The translations under genes and the position numbers were made by a program. The notes below the pieces were generated by a model. It saw only the letters and a list, made by a program, of their open reading frames with translations, did no database searches and was not told the DNA's origin. Of a DNA stretch of 64,000 nt, positions 1 to 10,377 are shown in pieces. Source of the stretch: Thunnus maccoyii (taxonomy: Eukaryota > Chordata > Actinopteri > Scombriformes > Scombridae). The stretch covers positions 9,099,155-9,163,154 of the forward strand of contig NC_056544.1 in the NCBI RefSeq assembly GCF_910596095.1. The letters run 5' to 3'. Numbering within the stretch: position 1 is the stretch's first letter; every line of letters begins with the position of its first letter.

Positions 1-960
1 TTATTAGTAGAGCAGGTCTGAGACAGTAGACTGACCCAGAGGACAGAGGGATAGTTATACAGTGGGCTCAGGGATGGTGATCAGACTGTATGAAAATACA
101 GTTGTGGGTAAAAGAATTGTGATCAAAAGGGGGCTCCCAGATAACTGAAATCAAGGGCAGAAATCAAATCAGCAGGGGTCACAAGCCAGAAAAGAAACAC
201 AGATGGCATATTATTGATCAAGGGGTTGTTCCCAGATGTCACTAGATTATCAAGTTTCTACCCAAATGTGCATTCCTTCCTCAATTGTTAGACCCAGCAG
301 TTCAAATCTGCAATATCCTGCAATATCTGATGATAATTAACTCTACTAGATAAGAAAACTCCTCTTAAGCATTTATTCAAACAATTATAAATCTACCTCA
401 GGTTCAACAAGAAACCAGAGAGGAGGAGGAGGTGACATATGTGCTCCAAAAACAATATTTCTTGCAATAGCTTTTATGTCATTGAAGAAATATTTATCTG
501 GAAGAGAAATCATTGTTTCTCCTTGGCAGAGAAGCTGTAGCTACTTCAGATCAACTGGTTCTCAACATTTTTGTCTTATGACTCTTGAAAATTCTCAGAA
601 AGTCTGGGTTGAGTTTTTGCATCTTAACTTTTCAGAATGTGTCATTTGAATCAATGCTCAAAACCGTAAGAGATCAAATCCCCATATATCCCTCCTCATT
701 AATTCTCATTGGTAACCTAGGTAACGTACGTATATAACACTAGCAGTTAAGTTTGTCTGCGGTTTACAGCGCGTGTTAGATGATGGAGCTGATTAATGGA
801 TTAATGGAGGATTTATAGCTGTGGAGCACTGTGCTACATTAGTAAATGCAACCCGGGATGTTCCCTTGATATTTAGCACATAGCTATTAAAAACTATCGA
901 GTAAATCAGCGTCTAATGACAGGCTGTCAGTAGGACCGTCTGTGCGTCACCACGCCCTCG
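1..960. other. gene-free upstream flank
   Basis: No open frame longer than about 60 codons with coding character, no splice-linked exon and no RNA gene is visible. The stretch is A/T rich and ends at the mgst3 promoter. It may contain distal regulatory DNA, but nothing can be named from the sequence. Confidence 0.5.
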
Positions 961-1067
961 CTGTGTTACGTCAGCCTTTACGCACGCGGATATATAAGTC
1001 TGAAACTTGAGTGTGCTTACTGTGTGTTACAGCTGTCGACATCGTAGGGCAACACTGCATCCTTAAG
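961..1067 (+). promoter_or_regulatory. mgst3: mgst3 core promoter and non-coding first exon
   Basis: A TATA box (TATATAAG, 991-998) is preceded by a CRE/ATF-like site (TTACGTCA, 966-973). About 25-30 bp downstream of the TATA box a 5' untranslated exon would begin; it ends at a consensus donor (CTTAAG|GTAAAC, exon end 1067). The matching acceptor (CTCTTACAG) places the second exon at 1516, ten bases before the ATG. The exact transcription start is inferred from TATA spacing. Confidence 0.7.
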
Positions 1068-1525
1068 GTAAACGCTTATGTGTCAGTGGGTGCTGAGACG
1101 TTCACATGTTTGCTGTTAAAGTTGTAAACCTGACATTATAATGGCGCCGCTGGGATCCTCATTTGACCTTTCGTTTTGAGTGCGTCCTTGCTCTGCGCTG
1201 TTCATTTTACAGCCTCAGATTTCTCCTCTATGACATATTTATGAATCATAAGTTTAATAGAGTTTAAGATGTTGAGAAGCACCAGCATTGTGTGTCTTCA
1301 TATGCACGAAAACGGCAGCCTGTTATGTTATTATTTCCCTGAAAAAGAATTCTTCCCCTTTCTTGCCTGTAACGGAAATGTCAAATGTGTTTTCTAAATC
1401 AAAGTAGTTATTCTTTTCACAGTTAGTCAAAAGCTAAAATGATAAAACGATGTAATAACTTTTTATTTAGAGCAATCTAAACTAACTAGAATGAGATATT
1501 TTTTTCCTCTTACAGGTTTTTCAAG

Positions 1526-2288
1526 ATGGTTGTGCTTTCCAAAGAATATGGATATGTGGTCTTAACTGGTTTTGCCAGCATGCTGATGATTGGACACCTG
1601 GCCGTTAAAGTTGGCAAAGCCCGCAAGACGTACAATGTGCAGGTGAGCTGGATTGTTGGTGCTCAGTTAGCAGATTATCGGAGATCAAACACCTCCATCT
1701 CCACTTTGTTAACATGCTTTCATGCCTGGGCATGGAGCCTTTTTTTTGGCTTTTGTAAAACGCTTTAAATGTCTTTGCTGTTGAAAAGTGCTCGCCTATA
1801 CAAATGAAGTGTCTTTGCCTTGCAGTATCCTCAGATGTACAGTGACGACCCAGAAAATGGAAACATTTTCAACTGCATCCAGCGTGGACACCAAAACACG
1901 TAAGCATGAGCTGAATTAAAACTCACCCTGTTCATACTGATGGATTGCACTAAGCTTTCATGATTCAAAGTACCATAACAATGGAAAAGGAGGTTTAAGT
2001 TAACATGCTGTTATCACCTCTCACTAGGCTGGAGGTCTACCCTGCCTTCCTTTTCTGTCTGGCTGTTGGTGGTTTACATTGTCCTGTAAGCTCAATTTTG
2101 CACTGTCATGCTCTACTCTGCTGTTGCACCATAATAATACTTCCAAATTATGCTGTGGAATACATGTTTTAATGCAGTTATTGCACACAATGAGGGAAAT
2201 GTGACCATCCCATGTAGAAATTCTGGGGAGAAATCTGTAGTTTGCATGTTAAATCCTGATATGTCTGAGTGTGTTGCCTTTGCTTATC

Positions 2289-2331
<43 letters not shown>

Positions 2332-2643
2332 ACAGCGTCTCACCAGTGGACTTGGAGCTGTATGGATCATAAGCAGAGAGGTTTATGCGCATGGGTATGC
2401 TACAGGAGGTAAGATGATGTTGAACAGCTCTTTTTTTTCTGCTCTTTCATTATAAACGGATGTAGCATTTTAAGGCGCTATTATCATAATTCCCAATCAG
2501 ATCCTAAAAAAAGAGTGAGGGGAGCATTTGGGAACGTCGCTTTGGTTGGGATGATGCTGACCACCGCCCATTTTGGCTGTCACCTGTTGGGCTGGACGAC
2601 ACCACGGATGGGACTCCTCAGTCACAAGCAATGTTGCCAGTGA
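1526..2643 (+). CDS. mgst3: microsomal glutathione S-transferase 3
   Basis: Membrane enzyme of the MAPEG family, with glutathione transferase/peroxidase and, in mammals, leukotriene C4 synthase activity, acting in endoplasmic reticulum or outer mitochondrial membranes. Coding exons are 1526-1642, 1826-1899, 2028-2085, 2336-2408 and 2501-2643; they join in frame to 154 aa (human is 152 aa). Recognition rests on the start [18 protein letters not shown], the motif [16 protein letters not shown] with the family's conserved Arg, Asn and Glu, and [20 protein letters not shown]. Four hydrophobic helices are expected. The C-terminus is KQCCQ, keeping the Cys pair that is acylated in the mammalian protein (KCCH). 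The ATG follows a spliced 5' exon, and AATAAA at 3110-3115 is the likely poly(A) signal. Which mgst3 paralogue this is cannot be decided here. Confidence 0.95.
2291..2326 (+). repeat. (TG)n microsatellite
   Basis: About 18 TG units in mgst3 intron 3. The tract ends about ten bases before the exon 4 acceptor (CACAG|CGTCTC), so it takes the place of a normal polypyrimidine tract. Confidence 0.95.
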
Positions 2644-3109
2644 GGAAGAGGAGGAGGAGGACTCAATCATTATTCTAATCATAGCCACTCAATATAAACC
2701 ATATCTTGCAGAATGTGTGCTAATCTCTTGACCAATTTAACATTTGAAGTCAGGTGAAATTCATGTCGTCAGGTGACCTGACCAGTTCTGCACCCTGATT
2801 TTGAAGTTATAAATGAATAGACCACATGACTACTCATATCATGTAGTTTTCACATAAACAAATGAAGATGCTTTGAAAGGACATTTTTGGAGGGAAATTA
2901 GCCTATGTTTGATGGACTTTTGACAGAAATTACTCTACATTTTGCATTTCCTAAGCTGTTAAAGTCTAATATTGCACAACCATGAATAAGTGGAAATGGT
3001 TAGTCAGAAATACTGCTGTTGTAGGCTAAAACCCTCCATAATGACCTTTTTTTATTCTTATATTAGAAATCCTTTCCAAGTCATTTAAAAATATGATTCA
3101 TGTACTGAC

Positions 3110-3115
3110 AATAAA
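3110..3115 (+). terminator. mgst3: mgst3 poly(A) signal
   Basis: Canonical AATAAA about 470 bp after the stop codon; the first convincing signal downstream of mgst3. Confidence 0.7.
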
Positions 3116-3494
3116 GGTGTTGGTTCTAAAAAAGAGGACTTTGACTGATCATACTAATTTTATTAAATGTGGGTTGTAAATAATCTCTTGTTTTATTATC
3201 ATTGGGAGTTGAATGAATGTACGGCCTTGTTAACATTGGGGTGTGTGTGTGTGTGTATGAAAGGAGTGGCTTTCTTTAAACTGTGTAATTGTTCAAAGTC
3301 CACATTTCTTGTCTGGACAGATGAATTTTCTACTTCTGTTGGGCGCAAACAAACAGCACTTAATCATATTTGACAGAAGAAACTGCCCCTTCATACAGGT
3401 AACAATGACTCAGCATGATGCTAAAGAACTCACCCACATACTGTAGCAGCAATGAACCAGCATCCCACCCTGCCAGTAATATAGTGGTTTCTGT
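3116..3494. other. intergenic gap between convergent genes
   Basis: Short stretch between the mgst3 poly(A) signal and the presumed 3' end of the minus-strand mucin-like gene. A small GT run occurs near 3240. Nothing else is recognisable. Confidence 0.5.
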
Positions 3495-3500
3495 TTTATT
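3495..3500 (-). terminator. candidate poly(A) signal of the mucin-like gene
   Basis: AATAAA on the minus strand (TTTATT on plus). If used, the mucin-like gene has a 3' untranslated region of about 1.3 kb (4789 down to about 3475). No nearer canonical hexamer was noticed, but expression data would be needed to confirm it. Confidence 0.45.
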
Positions 3501-4789
3501 ATCAAACAGGAAATTCTTCTATCAATAAGTTCTTATAGTCCACAATTCAATGGCATATTATCATACATCACTGTTGGCACTTAACAGCAGGGTAACTCAG
3601 AAATGACAGCAGGTAAAAACTGATGCAACAGCTCAGTTCTAGCACATTTGCATGATACTCCAGCTAATACAGATATACAGCTAACAATAACTTGTGAACT
3701 CCCCGATGCTGCTTCTCATTACCTAAACTTAAAGCATTAGAAAGACACAACCTGTGCAGAAACACATACATCCTTTATAAATACGAATTTTACAACACAT
3801 TTAACAATAAAAGTGTGTTTTATCCTTACAGTTTACTCACATTAAAGTGTTTGTTTCGTGTAGCAGGGTCTCTTTTCAGTGTGCACGGCTGAATTACACA
3901 TCAACAACAGGTTAACCAAATTCAAGTTTTTTTATACCAGCATTTGACATGATTAACACTTATAAGTACACATTAAAGGCTGAAACATTATATATCTCCC
4001 ATGTATCAATTTGAAAAAATCTGACTTGAAAAACTCTGACTTGAATTTGTACAATTGAATGAGTGGCCTCCAAGGGAACCGGCATGCCAATTTTTCCAAA
4101 AATATGGCTTCTGAATTTTTAAAATCTCCTGATTTTTGTGTTGATTTTCTGTAAGACCCTTAGATGTCATTTTTAAGACAACCTGTGCAACCTGGCAGTT
4201 TGGTTTCAAAGTGCACTTCTTTAATATTTGGTCAGCTAAGGGATCCTAAATGATATTACTTATAGTAATAGTTTTGGGGCAACTTTCCAATGTGTCCTGA
4301 AGCACTTAATTTCCTCACTCTGTCTGTGTCTCACCATCGTATTCCTGAGGTTGTCTCTTAATTACAGTGGAGGACTTCATGCAACCTTGATCCACATTAC
4401 CTCAGATGTCCCCTAGGGGGCATTGCGGCCATTCATGCCACATTAAAGTGCTGTGCATACTTAAGGAGTCAGTCAGGGGTGCAGAGGTACTATTTACTCG
4501 CCTCAGGAAAGAAAGCACACAAAAAGGTTCCCACCAGACTGAAGATCTCCGGAAGTTTAAAGGGAATGTGGAAAAAAGTTATGCAGAAATCTCCCATTTA
4601 CGAATCCTTCTCATGGAACCACAGATAAATTTTTTATCACTGACCCAAATCTCTCAGTGACAGGGGAAAACTCATCCGCAGAGATGCAGCTGCATCCAGG
4701 CAGAGGCTTTACTCATATCCTTGCTGGTCGTCCTTTGGTGTCTGCTTTGCTTCTGTTCTCTGAGTAGTGGAAGTGACAGAACACTTCCA

Positions 4790-7700
4790 TCAGTAGGTGT
4801 ATCTGGAGAGTGGCGTGTCCTCCATCAAATCATCCTGGAGAAGATGGATACAACAAGATGAGTCTGCCAAGTGCATATATTAAGCTCAGTATAATATACA
4901 GTAACTTTAAAACACTAACCAAGCTCAGAAAAACATGTCAGAATACTATATTCCAAAAAACAGAACATTAGGTCTACCAAAAAATGGTAAATTGTTAAGT
5001 GCAAAGGTAAAAAAATGGATCAAGGTGAATTATGTGCTTGGTTTTACACAGAGCTCCTACGTTCACAGGGTTCCAGAGGCTCCATAGATATACTATAGTA
5101 GCCTATAGTATATAGATATATAGAGAATCAGGAGTTGTGAGACTAAACATATGAACTGGCCATTGATTTCTTTTTTATTTTTATATTTGTGTATATTCTC
5201 ATTATCTCTCCTTGTAATGTATGTACTAATACATTTGATATTTGATATAGTGTAATATGTGTAATTAGCTGGGCCGCTGACCTTTGAGAATGATTTAACA
5301 TTGAGAGAAGAATGGAGAAGTTGTGCCCCAATGAGTTATACGTCATGTTTGGTAATCTAAAAAAAGACTTTCAAACCACCAGTCGAAGGGGAACTCAAAA
5401 ATTTAGTGTTGCACTTGGAAAAAAAGTTGGACAACTTGCTCAGACAGATAAAAAAAGAAGGGTATAAATTGATGCTGCCAAAATATGATGAATTAAAATC
5501 TTTTCTGTAGGTCAAGCTCCAAAAAAGTTCCAAAAACACTGGATCCTACATTTCCAATAATGACACAGGATAGCATCTTTCATCAGACCCTCGCTTTCTG
5601 GTAAATGGCCACGTTTCAAATTCCACAAGGTCAGTTTGTAACCCAGCCTTTCTGTCAAGACATTTAAGTCAAAAGCCCAAGCCAAGATAACCCTGATGAC
5701 ATCATCAAGGTTATTTTCTCAGACTTTATAAAGCTCCCTTGAGAGTCACTGATGACATTATACCACTGTTTTTCCAGGCTGAATAGTTCTCCTCATAACA
5801 AGTAAACTGACCTTAATGGTAAAAAAAAACTGACCCTTTAATCACTGAAACAAAATCAAGGAGGGTATTTTTAACAACTTTACTATCCTGTAATGCATAA
5901 AGAAGTGTATCTTACCATGGGTAGATCCTGCAGTCGGTGGAACTCCGGGTGGTTGGTCCGCTGGCGGAACTTGAGGAAGAGGACGACAAAGACGATTGCA
6001 GTGGTGACAATAAAGACTGACAGCAGACCAGCGAGCAGGGGGTCTAGAGGGGAGCTTGAGCGGTAGCGGGGTCCCTTCAATTCTACATGACACGGAAACA
6101 GACACAAAAGAAGGGAAAGAAGCTGTTATAAATCTGAACACAACATAATTTAATTTAAGAGTGACTACTGTTTAAAACCATACTCCCTCACCTGCCCGTC
6201 CCCTTACCTTCATCTCCAACATTAAGCTCAGATGGGACCTCCTGGTGTGTCGGTCCAACAGGGCCCGGGCCTGGAGCTGAGGTCAGAGGGCGTCCTGTGG
6301 TTGATGTTGTCTGTGCGGTGGCTGTTGTCAGTGCTTCAGAATGTGGCTGTGTGGAGGCGTGGGCTGTGGAGTTTGGATCCTGGGTTGGCTGAGATGAAAA
6401 GGCGGTGAGGGGGTTTGTGGTCAGGGAGGCTCTGCCTTCAGTGGTTGAAACGTGCTGTTGAGGGGTGGTGCTCTGTACGGTCGGTGTGGATGAAAGGCTG
6501 TTTGGAGCAGCTGAAAGTGGGGATGTGAGGGCAGTGCTGTGTCAATTCAAAACAATACAGAGAATTTTTCAAAGGAAGTGAACCATACACACAGCAGCCA
6601 GAGGTAACTGTACACCACCCTGCTCATGAAAATGGATTACTCACACAGACATTAAAGCTTCTTTCCAAAAATGATTTTGTCTTCTTCTGTCCTGCAGTAG
6701 CCACAATGGCAATAACCTGTTTTCATGCATCAGATCAACCAGCATGGTGGTGGATATCACACTTTGTTTACTGCTGCAGTGAGTCACTGTTCCAGTTTTG
6801 CAATGGCAGCTTCAGACTTCCACACAAACCATCTTGAACATCATTTTGGTTTTGGCACTGGAGAGTCAGCTTAATTCACATAACTTAACATTAAAGGAAT
6901 GACTTGTTGTTTGATCAAACATTGGAATGACTTGACTTGACTAGACATACTTGTAAGGGGCAGTCTTGGGTGGTGTTTTATTATAATGCATGTAGGACTG
7001 CATTTTACTTCATTAGGAGCAAAAACACCTTAAAAAATAATACAATCCAAATCAACAACATAAATTACAGTCTCAAAAACTGCCATATTCAGATGAACCA
7101 ACACCACTCTGACACACTAGAGCTGCAACAATTAGTCTATTAATCAATTAGTCAATTCTCAAATGTAAATATTTTCTGTTTTCTGACTTGTTTATGATAG
7201 TTAGGGCTCTGGGAACTTTTGATGGGCATTTTCCACAATTTTCTGACTTTACAGGCCAAGCAATGAATTGATTAATCAAGAAAATCATCAGCAGTTAAAT
7301 TGATCGTGAAAATAATTGTGAATAGCAACACCAGTTACAACAGTTAAAAATAAGTTTCACAAAGCTAGTATTTTTTACAGGACTGTTTTCTTGCTCCACA
7401 CTGCTTCATTGTTTTGATTAAAGTTTTTATTTTCTCTATAAATCAATTAAATATACAGCACCAGTCAAAAGTCTGAACACACTTTCCCAATCAAGAAAAT
7501 GGGAAGTTGTGTCGAAACTTTTCACTGGTGCTATACGTTCAGATAGTAACACTTCCTTTCACTGCCTTTTCCCACTTTCAACATGGGTACAGTCTCACCT
7601 TACTTTAAACATGTGTGGCTGTTTACATCAAGTTTGACAGCTCATGGTGACAGCTGTGCAGGGGGGGTTGGGAAACATCGTAAATGTGCATGGTGTAATT

Positions 7701-9567
7701 ACCAGTCAGACTACACCTCTGCAGTTCGTGTGCAGGATAGAATGAAAGAGACAGGCAGTCATTGGATGCTCCTGAGGACAAAACGGCCAAATGAAAATGG
7801 CAAAGTATTGTCTATGAGCTGACAGGCAGTTTAGCGACAACATCCTAATATCCTAGTGATGACAGCAGCTTGAGAGGGGGCAGGAGAGTGCAATCTGGAT
7901 ATTGTTTGTTATTTCCGAGCAGCTCAAAGAGGCAACACAGCATCAGCTGATGAGGTTATATTTATCTGATCTATAAAAGGAAATCTCTTAAAACAGGTTA
8001 CGACACACATTCTCAATCTCAGACCAATCACGTGGAGGTCAGGGGGGAGACTACGCTCCTGCTGGCACTGGAGCTGATTCTGAGGAAAGCGTCTGTGTTT
8101 GCAAACAGGCGGCTTTCAGTGTGTGGGATGTTTATTTTAAGACTCTGGACAAAGTAAATAGACTGGACTGGAAAATTATAGATGCTCAGTTATAGAAATA
8201 TGGAGTAAATGTTGGGCTTAATTTATTTTCCAGTTATTAGTTTGGTCTCAAAGAGATGCATAACAGGGCATGCCGGTTTGTCTTGATTACCTGATGGAGA
8301 GGTGGTACCAGGCTGAGCAGTCATGACAACTGTTACATTCACGTGTTGAGATGGAGCCGCTGCAGAGCTCGGGGCCAATGTGTGCATTGTGTGCGTTGTG
8401 TACATCGTGTGCGTCGTGTGCACTGCATTTGTCGCAGTTTCTGAATGGATTGTCCCTTCGATCTTGGTAATGGTTGTGGTTTCAGCTGAGGTTTCATCCC
8501 TGGCTGCAGGATTATGTGTCTGCTGTGGGACCTCGTTCCCAGGATTCTCTGTCAGGTCAGGAGATGCTGTGAAGTCAGCATGACTTGGGAAGGCAGCCAG
8601 GGTGAGGACAGGAGGCAAAGCACTGCTCTGACCTGTAAAATACATTTATTTTATTATTATAAAGCATATTATCTTCAAGAATAGTGTAGGGCTGCAGCTA
8701 ATGATTATGGATGTTTTCAATTTATCTGCTGATTATTTTCTCAGTTAATCTATGAAGCACTGTGTCTGTAAAATGTCAGAAAATTACCTCTCACAATTTC
8801 CCAGAGCAGAATTGAAATGGCTTGTTTTGTCTGACCAAAGATATTAAATTAACTATCATAAAGGAGAAGAACATCAGAAAATTGTCACACTGGAAAAGCT
8901 GAAACCAAATAATTTGTGATATTTCTGTGTGGAAAATTACTCATTTCCAACAATTAATTTTTTTGTCAGTTCTCAAATAAAATAATAATCACCAGAAACA
9001 TATTGCAATTTCAATTTATAACTATGGGGGCTGATTGCACTTTTGAGGGTTATTCATTTTGCATTCAGTGTCCTGCATTAAATGAAGTTAATCATGAAAA
9101 TGAGTCTAAATGAAGCATTCATGTGGCTAAAAAGTTCTAATAAATAAATAGGAGGCTGGTGGACACAAATATAATAAAATGAGTGAAGGAGTGACACATA
9201 GAGAAAGAAATGCTCACCTCGATCAACACTTTGATAAGAAAAGCAGAATTATCTTCGAACATTCTGAACAGATGCTCAGTGGACTGTATTAAGTTGCTAA
9301 AAGGACTAAACATAATTGAATTTTGATAAAATGAACCAAATACCCTGCATGAACTTTCACTATATCAATAGACCTTCGAGAGCATCATGTGCTGAATCAA
9401 TAACGAGTCCAATTCACGTCAGCAGGATGTCAAGTCTATCCACATCAAACCCAACCCACCCCCCCTACCCCCCACCCCTCCACACACACACACACCATAC
9501 CTCTTGTCTGCGATGAGCCGGTAAGGACCACCAACACGCAAAACACCAAATTAATTTCAAATTTCAT
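4790..9567 (-). CDS. mucin-like type I membrane protein, unnamed
   Basis: I do not recognise this gene. Five exons (9567-9501, 8632-8291, 6510-6208, 6082-5916, 4834-4790) join in phases 1,1,1,0 to a 307-aa frame with consensus splice sites. Residues 1-20 are a signal peptide (MKFEINLVFCVLVVLTGSS). Residues 23-237 are rich in Thr, Ser, Pro and Ala with almost no Cys, as in O-glycosylated mucin stalks; NVT and NST are possible N-glycosylation sites. A hydrophobic segment at about 253-274 (LLAGLLSVFIVTTAIVFVVL) spans the membrane, followed by KFRQR and a tail of about 33 residues containing HPEFHRLQDLPMDDLMED and ending RYTY. It is probably a cell-surface sialomucin-like protein. The precise tail against a loose stalk suggests the tail carries the conserved function. 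No enzymatic domain is visible. Confidence 0.8.
7120..7335. repeat. interspersed repeat with 'GCTGCAAC..ATTAATCAATTAGT' terminus, partial
   Basis: Starts AGAGCTGCAACAATTAGTC and contains runs such as TTGATTAATCAAGAAAATC. It matches, from memory, a common teleost interspersed repeat whose ends read AGGGCTGCAAC. It lies in an intron of the mucin-like gene. The related copy at 8688-8990 is in the opposite arrangement. Confidence 0.6.
8688..8990. repeat. interspersed repeat, 'AGGGCTGCAGC' family
   Basis: Begins AGGGCTGCAGCTAATGATTA, with internal AAAATGTCAGAAAATTACC and GACCAAAGATATTAAATTAA. Same family as the 7.1 kb copy; recognised from memory as a widespread fish repeat of transposon type. 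It is in the first intron of the mucin-like gene. Boundaries are approximate. Confidence 0.65.
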
Positions 9568-10377
9568 CTCACTCGTGGCTTTCCCCTGGAGATCACAAGA
9601 AAACTGGACTGAGTGGGCTCTCCACAGCAGCTCTGTTCTTTCGTTCTGAGGTTGTTTCCGTTACGTGATTTGACAGGGCACATCATCAGCGCTAAAAATA
9701 TCCTGAGGGAGTCGGGCAGAAGAGAAGTAGGGGTGGGGCAGCATGTCTGGCTGCAAGCAGGCGGCGGTGGGAGCAGCAGAGACACACGCGTCTTTATTCC
9801 GAAGAGCAAAGAAATGTCACAGATCCCACTGCAAATTCATCTTTCACTTCCAGCTTCGTGTTTTTCTTCCTTCACAGTAACTCATCTCTGCATCTGTTCC
9901 TCTGAAAAGCATCAGTTCGCACTCACCGTTGCTCAGCTGTGGAGGGCTGATGGCGCACTCCAATCAGATGCCAGTGCGTCAGAGACGCAGTTGTCTGCGT
10001 CAGGAGCGCCTGTTGTAGAGCGTTGTGGCACACACTATCAAGCTGTGGGCACTTTGACTGTGTTCTTTATGAATGTAGGCTTGGTGCTGAGATTGGTTTA
10101 TAGACATTAAACGGTGACAGTGTATAGGTGTCAGTGTTTGCTGGTGGTAATGTGAGGCAACAACTTTTCAGTCCCCACAGAGGTCAGTATGTCGTCATGC
10201 CTGAGCGCACTGCCCACACGTGTACTGTATGGACAGCTGAATGACCCGCTGCGTCCTCTGTCAGCCTGCTTTAGAGGACAGTGTACGCTCGTTTTAAGTC
10301 ATTAGTTTTTACCCATCAGCCTTTAATTTCTAAAGGATATCCAGAGGCAACAGGAAGAGACCTTCACGTTGAGCCAG
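9568..10377. promoter_or_regulatory. divergent promoter region, mucin-like gene / ipo13
   Basis: About 0.8 kb separates the ATG of the mucin-like gene (minus) from the ATG of ipo13 (plus), so both 5' ends lie here. The stretch is richer in GC than its surroundings. It holds no clear TATA box at either end. A 165-codon open frame on plus (9613-10110) has no family resemblance and is taken as chance. Confidence 0.5.

Noticed and set aside
8380-8583. Plus-strand frame opposite the mucin-like exon 2
   Set aside because: Minus-strand reading has matching splice phases with four other exons; this one has none.
9613-10110. 165-codon open frame on plus upstream of ipo13
   Set aside because: No resemblance to a protein family, no splice or conservation signal, and it lies in the shared promoter and 5' leader region.
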